Of a stretch of 64,000 nt of DNA, positions 8,830-18,667 are shown in pieces. Position 1 is the first letter of the stretch, and every line of letters starts with the position of its first letter. The notes beneath the pieces were generated by a model. It saw nothing but the letters and a program-made list of their open reading frames with translations. It made no database searches and was not told where the DNA came from. This stretch comes from Aquimarina muelleri DSM 19832 (GTDB taxonomy: Bacteria; Bacteroidota; Bacteroidia; Flavobacteriales; Flavobacteriaceae), in assembly GCF_000430665.1 (NCBI RefSeq), contig NZ_AUML01000004.1:152929-216928 (forward strand), in the 5' to 3' direction. Both the position numbers and the translations under genes were made by a program.

Positions 8830-9486
8830 TTATATGTTTAGGTATTTTTCTAAATATTTAGACCTTTCTTTTAAGTTTGTTAAAAATGTGTCTTCAGGGT
8901 GTTTAGAAATGATGTTGTAGCTATATCTCCTAAATGTTTGTACAATATTATTAAGATCACTATCACTTATTTTTAGAGTTATTTGTGCAACATCATTTTT
9001 CATTTTAGAAATAAATAAACCCAATATCTTTGCGTTATTAGATTCGACTATTTGCGAAATTTCGCTAAAAGAGTAATCTAAAATACCTTTTTCTATGATA
9101 AGGATGTTTCCTGGCTCGCTTAAAAAAGGAGTTTCGTTAAAAAAAGTAATGATATCTCCTAGCTCAAAAAATCCCAAATATTTGTTGTGATCATCTAGAA
9201 CGGGCATTATGTTAGAATTATTTTTAGCAAATGATTCTAGAATATCTAGCCAATTGTCATCACTTCTGGTATAAAAACCCTCTAGAGAATATTGGTATGC
9301 CTCTAGTGTCTTGTCTGTTTCAAAACAACGTATATCTGTTTCTGAAACACAGCCAAGATAAACATCATCTTTAATAACAGGGAAATGAGTGTAGGTAAGT
9401 TCGTTAAATAGTAATTGAGCATCAGTAACTTTTACCGATAAATCAAGAGGTTCTATTTCATTAACAATATATAAACTTGTTTTCAT
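8830..9486 (-). CDS. CBS-domain protein
   Basis: 218 residues with no signal or membrane segment. Two CBS-like repeats fill about 1-125 (for example LTYTHFPVIKDDVYLGCVSETDI and SNIMPVLDDHNKYLGFFELGDII). The C-terminal part (about 140-218) has an ACT-like beta-alpha pattern. CBS pairs usually bind adenosine nucleotides and regulate partner proteins. It lies between nadK and divergent pdxJ, a neighbourhood I recall as common in Flavobacteria. No partner or ligand can be read from the sequence. Confidence 0.8.
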   Translation of the reverse strand: MKTSLYIVNEIEPLDLSVKVTDAQLLFNELTYTHFPVIKDDVYLGCVSETDIRCFETDKTLEAYQYSLEGFYTRSDDNWLDILESFAKNNSNIMPVLDDHNKYLGFFELGDIITFFNETPFLSEPGNILIIEKGILDYSFSEISQIVESNNAKILGLFISKMKNDVAQITLKISDSDLNNIVQTFRRYSYNIISKHPEDTFLTNLKERSKYLEKYLNI

Positions 9487-9589
9487 AATTTATAAGGGAC
9501 TATCATTATGCAAAATAATCAAAAAATATACAATCAAGGCGTTCTCAAGTTTGTATTTTTGCTTTTTCAGTATAAAGACATCAAAAACT

Positions 9590-10303
9590 ATGACAAAGTT
9601 AAGTGTTAATGTTAATAAAATTGCAACGTTACGTAATTCTAGAGGAGGAAATACTCCTAACTTGATACAAGTAGCTATAGATATTCAGAATTTTGGGGGT
9701 CAGGGTATAACAATACATCCAAGACCCGATGAGAGACATATTAGATATCAAGATGCATATGATCTTAAGCCTGTTGTTGTTACAGAATATAATATAGAAG
9801 GTAATCCTGTTCCTAAATTTTTGGATCTGGTGTTAGATATTAAGCCTACTCAGGTTACTCTGGTTCCTGATGCAGAAGATGCAATAACCAGTAATGCTGG
9901 ATGGGATACAAAAAAGCATATGGGATTTTTGAAAGAAGTGATTTCTGAATTTAAACGTAACGGAATACGAACCTCTATATTTGTAGATCCTGTTTTAGAT
10001 ATAATTGAAGGAGCGGCTACTACGGGTGCTGATAGAATAGAGTTGTATACCGAAGAGTTTGCGTCAGAATATACTAAAGGAAATTCTGAAGCTATTATAC
10101 CTTATGCAAAATGCGCTCAACTTGCAATAGATCTAAATCTTGGAGTTAATGCAGGTCATGATTTGTCTTTAGATAATATTAAGTTTTTTAAAGAAAATAT
10201 CCCAGGTCTTTTAGAGGTTTCTATTGGGCATGCCTTAATAAGTGAGTCTATTTATTTGGGGCTTGAGAATGTAGTTAATATGTATTTAAATCGTCTTAAA
10301 TAA
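9590..10303 (+). CDS. pdxJ: Pyridoxine 5'-phosphate synthase
   Basis: Condenses 1-deoxy-D-xylulose 5-phosphate with 3-amino-2-oxopropyl phosphate to form pyridoxine 5'-phosphate (vitamin B6 pathway). The ATG at 9590 (MTKLSVNVNK) gives 237 residues, the family length. An upstream in-frame ATG at 9551 precedes a promoter-like TATTTTTG at 9554-9561 and is unlikely to be used. Typical motifs are VNKIATLRNSRGG, ITIHPRPDERHI and LGVNAGHDLSLDN. The alpha/beta hydrolase follows 10 nt later. Confidence 0.95.
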   Translation: MTKLSVNVNKIATLRNSRGGNTPNLIQVAIDIQNFGGQGITIHPRPDERHIRYQDAYDLKPVVVTEYNIEGNPVPKFLDLVLDIKPTQVTLVPDAEDAITSNAGWDTKKHMGFLKEVISEFKRNGIRTSIFVDPVLDIIEGAATTGADRIELYTEEFASEYTKGNSEAIIPYAKCAQLAIDLNLGVNAGHDLSLDNIKFFKENIPGLLEVSIGHALISESIYLGLENVVNMYLNRLK

Positions 10304-10313
10304 TTTTTTCATT

Positions 10314-11081
10314 ATGAAATTATATGCTAATGTTTTTGGAAACGGTTTTCCTATCATAATTCTGCATGGTTTTTTAGGAATGGGGGATAATTGGAAGACT
10401 TTAGGAAAAAAAATATCGGACCAAGGCTTTCAAGTGCATTTGTTAGATCAGCGAAATCATGGTAGAAGTCCTCATAGCGAGGTGTTTAATTATGATTCGT
10501 TGGCGGAAGATTTAAAGACCTATTGTAACGATCATGGGTTAGATAAAATTAATCTTTTAGGGCACTCTATGGGGGGTAAAACAGCAATGCTTTTTGCTGT
10601 AAAATATCCAGAATTATTGAGTCGTTTAATAATTGTAGATATTGGGCCAAAATATTACCCATTACATCATCAGGATATTTTAGATGGACTAGATTCTTTA
10701 GATTTTGAAGTATTAAAATCCAGAGGAGATGTTGATGTGGCTTTAGAGGGATATGTTCCTGATGCAGGAGTTCGGATGTTTTTACTTAAAAACCTATATT
10801 GGAAAGAAAAAAACATGTTGGGGTTGCGAATGCATTTAAAGGCTCTGATTAACAATGCAAGCGAAATAGGAGTAGAACTTCCTGAGGATGATATTTACCT
10901 AGGGGAAACACTTTTTCTTAGAGGGGAAAAATCAAACTATATACTGGAGAAGGATCAGATAAGAATTAAAAAACAATTTCCAGACTCTAAGATTTTAGAA
11001 ATTTCTAATGCAGGGCATTGGTTACATGCAGAAAATCCTAAAGATTTTTTTAAAGAAGTATTAGAATTTATCAATAAATAA
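10314..11081 (+). CDS. Alpha/beta-fold hydrolase
   Basis: 255 residues, cytoplasmic. The oxyanion-hole region is ILHGFLGMGDNW (about 17-27). The nucleophile elbow is GHSMGG with S85, and the catalytic His lies in NAGHWLHAENP near residue 236. It resembles YbfF-type esterases. It starts 10 nt after pdxJ and probably shares its transcript. The substrate is unknown. Confidence 0.88.
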   Translation: MKLYANVFGNGFPIIILHGFLGMGDNWKTLGKKISDQGFQVHLLDQRNHGRSPHSEVFNYDSLAEDLKTYCNDHGLDKINLLGHSMGGKTAMLFAVKYPELLSRLIIVDIGPKYYPLHHQDILDGLDSLDFEVLKSRGDVDVALEGYVPDAGVRMFLLKNLYWKEKNMLGLRMHLKALINNASEIGVELPEDDIYLGETLFLRGEKSNYILEKDQIRIKKQFPDSKILEISNAGHWLHAENPKDFFKEVLEFINK

Positions 11082-11121
11082 GCAAAAAATACTATGTATG
11101 CATAATATTTTGATGATTTCG

Positions 11122-11151
11122 TTGTATTATTGGTATTTTCTATTAAATTTG
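11122..11151 (+). promoter_or_regulatory. Bacteroidetes-type promoter for the OmpP1/FadL gene
   Basis: TTG at 11122-11124, exactly 19 nt, then TAAATTTG at 11144-11151. This matches the Bacteroidetes sigma factor consensus TTG-N19-TAnnTTTG and leaves a leader of about 45 nt before the ATG at 11204. Confidence 0.75.
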
Positions 11152-11203
11152 GTAAATCAATTTTTTCAAAATCCTAAAATAACAAAATAATTCTAAATTA
11201 ATT

Positions 11204-12460
11204 ATGAAAAAACTATTATTATTAGTTCTATTTGTCTTGGTGACTTTGGTCACGTATGCAGGTGGATATAGAGTTAGTGTACAAGGACAGAGGGCTATGG
11301 CTATGGGGCATACAGGGGTAGCAGTGGTTAATAGTGCAGAACTGGTATTCTTTAATCCAGCAGGTCTTGTATATTTAGAAAATAAACTAAATGTTAGTGT
11401 TGGAGCAAGTGGTATTTTTACCGATGTAATCTTTCAGAATGAAGATTTAGGCATTTCTTATGAAACAGATAGTTCTGTAGGTACTCCTCTTAATTTGTAT
11501 GGTTCTTATAGAGTAAACGATTGGATGTCTGTGGGTCTTGGTGTTTATACACCATACGGTAGTGAGGTTACGTGGCCAACGGATTGGGCAGGATCTCATT
11601 TAGTAAATAATATCGATCTTGCTGCAATTTATATTCAGCCAGTGGTTTCTTTTAAGATTTCGGATTATTTTAGTATTGGTGGTGGGCCAATCTATGTTAT
11701 AGGTTCAGTAAACTTTAATAGAAATCTTAGTAGAACACTTTCTGATATAGACGGGAATCGTTCTAATGTTACTGTAGAGGATTCTGGTGTTACTAAATGG
11801 GGATGGAGTGTAGGCGCTATGTTTAATCCGACAGAAAATTTGCGTTTAGGGTTTAATTACCGAAGTGAAATTATTGTGGAGGTTGAAGGAGGAGAAGCTA
11901 CATTTTCGAACCTTCCTAATTCTACCGCGGTTCCATTAACTAACGGAACTACTACTTTTGATGCCGCTTTGCCTTTGCCAGCAGAGTTAACAGTTGGTTT
12001 GTCATATGAATATAATAAATGGGTTTTTGCATTTGATTATAACAGGCAGTTCTGGGGAGTGTACAAATCTTTAGATATCGATTTTGGAAGTACACCTACA
12101 GGCCCGGATTCTGTAAATCCTCGTAACTATAAAGACTCTTCGGCATATCGTTTAGGGTTGCAATATCAAGCAACAGATAAAATTACTTTAAGAGCTGGGT
12201 ATTATCGTGATGAATCTCCTGTGCAAGCAGGTTTTTTTGCGCCAGAAACTCCACGTAATGATTCAGATGGTTTTACAGGAGGTTTGAGCTACGCTATAAC
12301 ACCTAAACTGGCTATAGATGCTTCTTTCTTTTATTTGAAGTTTAAAGAGGTAGATGCTTCTTATGATCATTATAAAGAGAATGGGCAGGAAGTTCCTTTT
12401 GGGGGAACGTATAAATCTAGTGCTTTTGCACCTGGACTTGGTTTAACTTATAAAATGTAA
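11204..12460 (+). CDS. OmpP1/FadL-family outer-membrane transporter
   Basis: 418 residues. A signal peptide (about 1-20) is followed by GYRVSVQGQRAMAMGHTGVA, the N-terminal hatch region typical of OmpP1/FadL proteins. NSAELVFFNPAGL comes next, and then a long beta-barrel. The family forms outer-membrane channels for hydrophobic compounds such as long-chain fatty acids. It is driven by a clear promoter and followed 5 nt later by a gene for an SGNH lipoprotein. A shared role in lipid uptake or turnover is inference. Confidence 0.92.
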   Translation: MKKLLLLVLFVLVTLVTYAGGYRVSVQGQRAMAMGHTGVAVVNSAELVFFNPAGLVYLENKLNVSVGASGIFTDVIFQNEDLGISYETDSSVGTPLNLYGSYRVNDWMSVGLGVYTPYGSEVTWPTDWAGSHLVNNIDLAAIYIQPVVSFKISDYFSIGGGPIYVIGSVNFNRNLSRTLSDIDGNRSNVTVEDSGVTKWGWSVGAMFNPTENLRLGFNYRSEIIVEVEGGEATFSNLPNSTAVPLTNGTTTFDAALPLPAELTVGLSYEYNKWVFAFDYNRQFWGVYKSLDIDFGSTPTGPDSVNPRNYKDSSAYRLGLQYQATDKITLRAGYYRDESPVQAGFFAPETPRNDSDGFTGGLSYAITPKLAIDASFFYLKFKEVDASYDHYKENGQEVPFGGTYKSSAFAPGLGLTYKM

Positions 12461-12465
12461 TAAAG

Positions 12466-14055
12466 ATGACGAGGAAAAATATAAAATATTTTGCGATTCT
12501 GGCATTAGGATTAATAGCTTGTGAACCAGAATTTGATACTCCAATCGATGGAGCAGAGGTTTATGTGAGTGGTAAACTAGATTTAAGTAATTATGTTGCT
12601 CTAGGTAATTCTCTTACGGCTGGTTATGCAGACGGTGCATTATATATTACGGGGCAAGAAAATTCATATCCAAATATATTGGCTCAGCAATTTAAATTAG
12701 CAGGAGGAGGAGAGTTTATGCAGCCGTTAATGGCTGATAATACTGGTGGAGCTTTGTTAGGAGGGAATCAGATTTTAGATAATAGATTTGTATTAGTTTT
12801 TGATGATAAAGGTAAGCCAGTAGGTCCAGCTGTATACACAGGAGCTAAACCTACTACAGATGTTTCTAATAAATTAACAGGTTCTTTCAATAATATGGGG
12901 GTTCCGGGTGCAAAAAGCTATCATCTTGCAGCTCCTGGGTATGGTAATGTAGCAGGAGTACAAGCAGGTTTGGCAAATCCTTATTTTGCAAGATTTGCAT
13001 CATCTTCAGAAACTACAGTTATTGCGGATGCAGTAGCTCAAAAGCCAACATTTTTTAGCTTGTGGATAGGTAATAATGATATTCTTAGTTATGCTACTTC
13101 TGGTGGAGTGGGTGAGGATCATAATGTTACAGGTAATTTAGTGCCATCTACTTATGGTTCTAATGATATTACGAATAATAATGTGTTTGCATCTGTTTAT
13201 AGCGATTTAGTAAAAGCTCTTGCTGTTAATGGAACCGAAGGGGTATTGTTAGATATACCAGACATTACTTCTGCTCCATTTTTTACAACAGTACCTTTTG
13301 CGCCGCTAAATCCTTTGGATCCAAGTTTTGCTGCGCAAATACCAACACTTAATGCTACATATGCTGGTTTAAATATGGCTTTTACAGCTTTAGGTGTTCC
13401 AGAGAGAGCAATACAATTTTCTGCTACAACAGCTAGTGCTGTGGTTATCAAAGATGAATCCCTTACAGATATAACGGCAGGTCTTACAGTTGCTTTAGGA
13501 GGGGCATTTGGTCCTTTGGCTCCAATTGTTGCTGCTCAATATGGTCAAGCAAGGCAGGCTAAAAGTTCGGATTTATTAACGCTAAGAAGTTCAGGAGTTA
13601 TTGGTAAAGTAAATACGGCTAGGGTTGCAGAATTAATTGGGATGGGAGTGCCAAAAGAAACAGCAGGTCAATTGTCTGTAAACGGACTTACGCTTCCGTT
13701 AGAGGATAAGTATGTTTTAATTCCAGAAGAACAGACAGCAATAAAAATAGCGCAAGATTCTTATAACGCTACTATTAAGGCTGTTGCAGGGGCTAATGGT
13801 TTGGCGTTTGTAAGTGCAAAATCGTTATTGTTACAAGTAGCAGAAACTGGAGTGTCTTTTGATGGAGGGGTTGTTACTTCAACTTTTGCATCTGGAGGAG
13901 GGTTTTCTTTAGATGGTGTTCATCCTACTCCAAGAGGACATGCATTGGTTGCTAATGCATTGTTGGAAGCTCTTGAAGAAACTTATGAAGCTAAATTCCC
14001 AAGGGTTAATATAGGTAATTATGGTACCGTTACTGCTAATAACGAAGTGAATTAA
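12466..14055 (+). CDS. SGNH/GDSL-type esterase lipoprotein
   Basis: 529 residues. The lipoprotein signal ends LIAC (C19 lipidated). The SGNH block I motif is VALGNSLTAGY with nucleophile S49. WIGNND matches block III, and DGVHPTPRGH contains D483/H486 of block V. This makes it an outer-membrane-anchored esterase or lipase candidate. It starts 5 nt after the FadL-like gene, so the two are almost certainly co-transcribed, and a terminator follows. Large segments between blocks I and III are lineage-specific inserts. Confidence 0.88.
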   Translation: MTRKNIKYFAILALGLIACEPEFDTPIDGAEVYVSGKLDLSNYVALGNSLTAGYADGALYITGQENSYPNILAQQFKLAGGGEFMQPLMADNTGGALLGGNQILDNRFVLVFDDKGKPVGPAVYTGAKPTTDVSNKLTGSFNNMGVPGAKSYHLAAPGYGNVAGVQAGLANPYFARFASSSETTVIADAVAQKPTFFSLWIGNNDILSYATSGGVGEDHNVTGNLVPSTYGSNDITNNNVFASVYSDLVKALAVNGTEGVLLDIPDITSAPFFTTVPFAPLNPLDPSFAAQIPTLNATYAGLNMAFTALGVPERAIQFSATTASAVVIKDESLTDITAGLTVALGGAFGPLAPIVAAQYGQARQAKSSDLLTLRSSGVIGKVNTARVAELIGMGVPKETAGQLSVNGLTLPLEDKYVLIPEEQTAIKIAQDSYNATIKAVAGANGLAFVSAKSLLLQVAETGVSFDGGVVTSTFASGGGFSLDGVHPTPRGHALVANALLEALEETYEAKFPRVNIGNYGTVTANNEVN

Positions 14056-14081
14056 TAAGATATTTAAAAAAAATATATTTT

Positions 14082-14110
14082 AAACCTGCTGTTTTTTAGC
14101 AGGTTTTTTT
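14082..14110 (+). terminator. Rho-independent terminator
   Basis: The stem AAACCTGCT/AGCAGGTTT with a T-rich loop is followed by a T-run. It lies 27 nt after the SGNH lipoprotein stop. Confidence 0.85.
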
Positions 14111-14142
14111 TATTAAAAAGAGATAAAGTTTATCTTTGAAGT

Positions 14143-14490
14143 ATGAATTTTCTACTTAAACTTATTTTAAGTGCTCTAGCAGTACTTATTTTAGCTAAAA
14201 TCCTTCCAGGAGTGGAGGTGGATAATTATGTGAGTGCTTTGATTGTTGCGGCTGTTTTAGCTGTCTTAAATTCGATAGTAAAGCCTTTATTGGTTATTTT
14301 GACATTGCCTGCTACGATACTTACTTTAGGGTTGTTTCTTTTAGTAATTAATGCTGCGATTATTTTATTGGCAGATTATTTTATAGCAGGTTTTAATGTA
14401 GGTGGTTGGTTGTGGGCGCTGATCTTTAGTATCTTGTTGTCTATATTTCAATCTATACTACATTCTATTTTAAAGAAAGATAAAAATTAA
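14143..14490 (+). CDS. Small membrane protein, phage-holin 4_2 superfamily (PF04020-like)
   Basis: 115 residues with about four hydrophobic segments. It contains the family pattern LPGVEVDNYVSALIVAAVLAVLN, followed by KPLLVILTLPATILTLGLF. Despite the family name, this protein is widespread on bacterial chromosomes and is not evidence of a prophage; no phage genes surround it. A -7-like TATCTTTG lies at 14131-14138, very close to the start, with no good -33 element. Function unknown. Confidence 0.85.
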   Translation: MNFLLKLILSALAVLILAKILPGVEVDNYVSALIVAAVLAVLNSIVKPLLVILTLPATILTLGLFLLVINAAIILLADYFIAGFNVGGWLWALIFSILLSIFQSILHSILKKDKN

Positions 14491-14524
14491 TGTAACGCTT
14501 GCTGTTTTTCAGGGAGTTAAAAAT

Positions 14525-14554
14525 TTGTTGTGATGTAAAAAAGTATTACTTTTG
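14525..14554 (+). promoter_or_regulatory. Bacteroidetes-type promoter for tig
   Basis: TTG at 14525-14527, 19-nt spacer, TACTTTTG at 14547-14554. This is a full match to TTG-N19-TAnnTTTG, 32 nt upstream of the tig ATG. Confidence 0.8.
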
Positions 14555-14586
14555 CAACCCAATTTTTAGTAGTAAACGAAGAGATA

Positions 14587-15909
14587 ATGAATATTTCAAA
14601 AGAGCAATTAGACGAATTGAATGCGGTGGTAACGGTAGATATCGCTAAAGAAGACTATAGTGATAAGGTAGAAAAAATCCTTAAAGACTATCGTAAAAAT
14701 GCTAATATTCCTGGTTTTAGAAAAGGCCACGTTCCTATGGGGCTTGTGAAAAAGCAGTATGGAAAAGCCGTTTTGGTAGACGAAGTTAATAAGCTATTAC
14801 AAGATGCATTAAATAAATATCTTACTGAAGAGAAATTAGATGTTCTAGGAAATCCTCTTCCTAAAGAACAAGAAAATTTTGATTGGGATACAGATAGTTA
14901 TTCTTTTGAGTTTGAACTAGGGTTAGCTCCAAAATTTGAAGTAACTCTCAATGGGAAAAAAGCAGTTACTCATTATAAGATAGTTGCTACAGAGGAGATG
15001 ATAGATAACCAGATTAAAACCATTCAAAAACAATATGGTAAGTTGGTTCCTAAAGATATTGTAGAAAAAGAAGATCTAATAGCCGGTTCTTTTACTAACG
15101 AAGAAAAAGGAATAGATAATGCAACTACAATATCGCTTGAAAAGATTAAAGGAAAAAAGAATCTAGATAAATTTATTGGAGCAAAAGTAGGAGATGTTAT
15201 TACTTTAAAAACAAAAGGATTATTTAGTGATAATCATGATTTAATTAGTGCTTTAAAAATAGAACATGATGAAGCTCATGATTTAGATATCGAAGTGGTT
15301 TTTACCATTTCAGAGATAAATAATCAGGAACTTGCTGATTTAGATCAAGAATTGTTTGATAAGTTATTTGGCCCAGGAGTTATTAAAACAACTACAGAGC
15401 TTAAGGATAAAATTAAAGAAGATGCTGAGCGTCAATTTGAACAACAATCAGAACAACAATTGCTTAATGATATTACTGAAAATATACTAGAAAACACTAA
15501 GTTTGACCTTCCTATAGAGTTTTTGCAAAAGTGGATTCGTACAACAGGGGAGCAGCCTTTAACAGATGATGAAGCAAAAGACGAATATGAAAAAAGTGAA
15601 AAAGGACTTCGTTACCAGTTAATAGAGGGAAAAATTATTAAGGATAATAATCTGCAGGTAACTTTTGAAGAATTAAAAGATTTTTCTAAAGACCTAATTA
15701 AAAAACAGATGGCTCAGTTTGGGCAAAATTCTCCAGAAGATAAAGAGTTAGAAGATATTGCAGCTAGAATATTGTCTAATCAGGATGAGGTTAAGAGAAT
15801 GTCAGAACAATTAATGAGTAAAAAAATGTTAAATTTCTTTAAAGAAAACGCTAAGCTTAAAGAGAAAGAAATGAGCTTTGATGAATTTATAAAAGAAGTT
15901 TACAAATAA
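14587..15909 (+). CDS. tig: Trigger factor (ribosome-associated chaperone)
   Basis: 440 residues. The N-terminal ribosome-binding domain (about 1-115) contains the signature PGFRKGHVPMGLVKKQYG. A central FKBP-like region (about 150-240) is divergent. The C-terminal helical chaperone arms (about 260-430) are Lys/Glu/Gln-rich. It binds nascent chains at the ribosomal exit tunnel. It has its own promoter and terminator and is followed by clpP and clpX, the classical tig-clpP-clpX order. Confidence 0.95.
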   Translation: MNISKEQLDELNAVVTVDIAKEDYSDKVEKILKDYRKNANIPGFRKGHVPMGLVKKQYGKAVLVDEVNKLLQDALNKYLTEEKLDVLGNPLPKEQENFDWDTDSYSFEFELGLAPKFEVTLNGKKAVTHYKIVATEEMIDNQIKTIQKQYGKLVPKDIVEKEDLIAGSFTNEEKGIDNATTISLEKIKGKKNLDKFIGAKVGDVITLKTKGLFSDNHDLISALKIEHDEAHDLDIEVVFTISEINNQELADLDQELFDKLFGPGVIKTTTELKDKIKEDAERQFEQQSEQQLLNDITENILENTKFDLPIEFLQKWIRTTGEQPLTDDEAKDEYEKSEKGLRYQLIEGKIIKDNNLQVTFEELKDFSKDLIKKQMAQFGQNSPEDKELEDIAARILSNQDEVKRMSEQLMSKKMLNFFKENAKLKEKEMSFDEFIKEVYK

Positions 15910-15951
15910 TTAATGTTGTAATTTACTAAGGAATTTATACTTATATTTAGG

Positions 15952-15984
15952 GCGTTAAACTATCTTTAGGTTAACGCTTTTTTT
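15952..15984 (+). terminator. Rho-independent terminator after tig
   Basis: GCGTTAA (15952-15958) pairs with TTAACGC (15971-15977) across a 12-nt loop, followed by a T7 run. Confidence 0.85.
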
Positions 15985-16011
15985 ATCAATAAAAATTCAG
16001 AAAATAAAGAT

Positions 16012-16686
16012 ATGGATTACGCGAAAGAATTCGAAAAATACGCTACGAAACATCAAGGTATTAATAGTAATTATTATAATCAGATCATCAGTAGTATGTA
16101 TCCGGTGGGTATGACTCCTAATATTATAGAAGAACGTCAAATGAATATAGCTATTTTTGATGTTTTTTCAAGATTAATGATGGATCGTATTATATTTTTA
16201 GGGACAGGTATTAATGATCAGGTAGCTAATATTGTTCAAGCACAATTATTATTTCTTGAAAGTGTAGATTCTACAAAAGATATTCAAATTTACCTTAATT
16301 CCCCAGGAGGAAGTGTTTATGCTGGGTTAGGTATTTACGATACTATGCAGTTTATAAAACCAAATGTAGCTACGATTTGTACAGGTATGGCTGCATCTAT
16401 GGGTGCTGTATTGTTGTGTGCTGGAGAAAAAGGAAAGCGTTCTGCATTACCACATAGTCGGGTTATGATTCATCAGCCATTAGGTGGTGCTCAAGGGCAG
16501 GCAAGTGATATAGAAATCACTGCACGAGAGATTTTGATTTTAAAAGAAGAATTATATAAAATTATAGCCAAACATTCTGGGCAGACCTATGATAAGGTAT
16601 ACGAAGATAGTGATAGGGACTACTGGATGAAAGCGGATAAAGCTTTGGAATATGGTATGATTGATGAAATTTTAAGTAGAGAATGA
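16012..16686 (+). CDS. clpP: ATP-dependent Clp protease proteolytic subunit
   Basis: 224 residues. The catalytic triad is S129 (in GMAASMG), H154 (in VMIHQPLGG) and D203 (in SDRDYWM). The N-terminal extension is slightly longer than in E. coli. The barrel-shaped tetradecamer degrades substrates unfolded by ClpX, encoded 100 nt downstream. A terminator separates it from tig, so clpP has its own start of transcription or depends on readthrough. Confidence 0.97.
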   Translation: MDYAKEFEKYATKHQGINSNYYNQIISSMYPVGMTPNIIEERQMNIAIFDVFSRLMMDRIIFLGTGINDQVANIVQAQLLFLESVDSTKDIQIYLNSPGGSVYAGLGIYDTMQFIKPNVATICTGMAASMGAVLLCAGEKGKRSALPHSRVMIHQPLGGAQGQASDIEITAREILILKEELYKIIAKHSGQTYDKVYEDSDRDYWMKADKALEYGMIDEILSRE

Positions 16687-16786
16687 TATAATTTTTCGTG
16701 CTAATCGAAATAAAGGATATTTGTAATTCCTATATATTGTATAGTATAGCAAGAAAGATTTTTATGAAAATGAAACTAAAATAACT

Positions 16787-18019
16787 ATGGCCAAGGAAGA
16801 TTTAGAATGCTCTTTTTGTGGGAGAAAAAAACCTGAAACTAATTTACTTATAGCTGGATTGGATGCTCATATATGTGATAGATGTATTGTTCAAGCAAAT
16901 GGAATTGTAGTGGAAGAGGCTAAAGATGAGGAGACAGGTGAGCTTAGTAGCGAATTAATGCTTCGTAAGCCTATGGCGATCAAAAAATTCTTAGATGAAT
17001 ACGTTATAGGACAAGAGTTTACTAAAAAAGTAATGTCTGTAGCAGTATATAATCACTATAAAAGATTATTGCAACCAAAAACAGATGATGATATTGAAAT
17101 ACAGAAAAGTAATATCATTATGGTTGGGCAAACAGGAACTGGTAAAACATTAATGGCTAAAACTATAGCCAAAATGCTTAATGTACCTCTAGCAATAGTA
17201 GATGCTACGGTACTTACTGAGGCAGGGTATGTTGGTGAAGATGTAGAGAGTATTCTTACAAGACTTCTTCAGGCAGCAGATTACAATTTGGAAAAAGCAC
17301 AGCGAGGTATTGTATTTATTGATGAAATAGATAAAATAGCACGTAAAAGTGATAATCCAAGTATTACTAGAGATGTTTCTGGAGAAGGAGTGCAGCAAGC
17401 ACTACTTAAGTTGTTAGAAGGAACTGTAGTAAATGTTCCGCCAAAAGGAGGGAGAAAACATCCTGATCAAAAGTTTATAGAGGTTAATACCGAAAATATT
17501 CTTTTTATTGCAGGGGGAGCTTTTGATGGTATAGAAAAAAGCATACAAAAGAGATTAAATATGCAAGCAGTTGGATATAGTGCTTCTAAAAGTGAAGATA
17601 CTATAGAGAAAGATAATCTGCTTCAGTATATTATACCAAAAGATTTAAAAGATTTTGGTCTGATTCCAGAAATTATAGGTAGATTACCTGTTCTTTCTTA
17701 TATGGATCCTTTAGACGAAGAAACTCTTAGGTCTATATTGACTGATCCTAAAAATGCTATTATAAAACAATATAAAAAGCTGTTTGAAATGGACGATATA
17801 AATTTCTCCATAACAGACGAAGCACTAGATTATATTGTAAAAAAGGCTATGGAATATAAGTTAGGAGCAAGAGGTCTTAGATCTCTGTGTGAAGCGATTT
17901 TAACAGATGCAATGTTTGAGATGCCAGAAAGTGAAGAAACGGAGCTTACTGTGGATAAGGATTATACAGAAAAGAAATTAAATAAGTCTACGATTAAAAA
18001 ACTTAAAGCTGTTTCTTAA
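16787..18019 (+). CDS. clpX: ATP-dependent Clp protease ATP-binding subunit ClpX
   Basis: 410 residues. The N-terminal zinc-binding domain has four Cys (C8, C11, C30, C33). The AAA+ module has Walker A GQTGTGKT (114-121), Walker B FIDEIDKI and the pore region GGRKHPDQ. The C-terminal sensor-2 motif is GARGLRSL. It unfolds tagged proteins and feeds them to ClpP. It is followed by an exceptionally long bidirectional hairpin terminator. Confidence 0.97.
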   Translation: MAKEDLECSFCGRKKPETNLLIAGLDAHICDRCIVQANGIVVEEAKDEETGELSSELMLRKPMAIKKFLDEYVIGQEFTKKVMSVAVYNHYKRLLQPKTDDDIEIQKSNIIMVGQTGTGKTLMAKTIAKMLNVPLAIVDATVLTEAGYVGEDVESILTRLLQAADYNLEKAQRGIVFIDEIDKIARKSDNPSITRDVSGEGVQQALLKLLEGTVVNVPPKGGRKHPDQKFIEVNTENILFIAGGAFDGIEKSIQKRLNMQAVGYSASKSEDTIEKDNLLQYIIPKDLKDFGLIPEIIGRLPVLSYMDPLDEETLRSILTDPKNAIIKQYKKLFEMDDINFSITDEALDYIVKKAMEYKLGARGLRSLCEAILTDAMFEMPESEETELTVDKDYTEKKLNKSTIKKLKAVS

Positions 18020-18028
18020 ATATTGCTA

Positions 18029-18095
18029 AATATATCAACTATAAAAAAACACCTTTATTCGTTCAATAAAGGTGTTTTTTTATAGTTGATATATT
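18029..18095. terminator. Bidirectional terminator with 31-bp perfect arms
   Basis: Arms 18029-18059 and 18065-18095 are perfect reverse complements around a 5-nt loop (CGTTC). The core stem ACACCTTTATT is preceded by A7 and followed by T7, so it works as an intrinsic terminator in both directions. It separates convergent clpX and the 18127-18432 gene. Confidence 0.92.
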
Positions 18096-18126
18096 AGTTT
18101 TTTTACTTTTTTATAGTTCTTAAAAT

Positions 18127-18432
18127 TTATAAATTAGTAAGGATGTTTTCTGTGTTTTTTAGATCAAGAATTTTATTACCTAAAGATATTTCAAATTCAT
18201 TCTGTCTAATTAGAGCCTCATAAAATGTGATTTTAGATATTTCACTATAACAAGCATCATCTTCTAGTATTTGTTCTGCTTTCAATGTTATAGGTGTCGG
18301 AATATCCGTATTTTTATTATTACTTACAACTGCAATTTCATTAGTTGTAGTTGGGTCTGTAATTTTGATTTCTTGTGCGTTAATTCCTGTAAAAAATAAT
18401 AATAAAATAAAGCAAGATATCGTAGTTCTCAT
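18127..18432 (-). CDS. Small secreted protein of unknown function
   Basis: 101 residues with a clear signal peptide (about 1-19, ending GINAQ). The mature part of about 80 residues is rich in Thr/Asn, then Glu/Leu, and has one cysteine (ACYSEI). No family is recognised. It is transcribed alone, with terminators or palindromes on both sides. Confidence 0.6.
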   Translation of the reverse strand: MRTTISCFILLLFFTGINAQEIKITDPTTTNEIAVVSNNKNTDIPTPITLKAEQILEDDACYSEISKITFYEALIRQNEFEISLGNKILDLKNTENILTNL

Positions 18433-18582
18433 ATATTGGGGCTTTGTTATTTTTATAACTATCTGGTTACAAATTTAATATGAAAAATTCATGTTATAAA
18501 ATGATTTTATGTTTTTTAGACTAAACGCTTTTTTTGAACGATGAAACACCCTTTTTTTTGTTAAAAACGGCAATTCTTACAT

Positions 18583-18613
18583 AATATTTTTACGGTTTAA
18601 CCGTAAAAATATT
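18583..18613. promoter_or_regulatory. Perfect palindrome upstream of the small secreted protein gene
   Basis: 15-bp arms (18583-18597 and 18599-18613) around a single T, core TTTACGGTT-T-AACCGTAAA. The T-run is on the left arm and the A-run on the right, the wrong arrangement for an intrinsic terminator on either strand. It could be an operator for the 18127-18432 gene or a remnant. Its role is inferred only from shape and position. Confidence 0.45.
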
Positions 18614-18667
18614 TGATTATTTACCTAATACCTTCTTTTTAAAGGTCGTATAATGTTTTTTTTTAGG

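Noticed and set aside
14143..14490. Phage holin family name suggesting a prophage
   Set aside because: This membrane protein family is common on bacterial chromosomes, and its neighbours are core genes (SGNH lipoprotein, tig).
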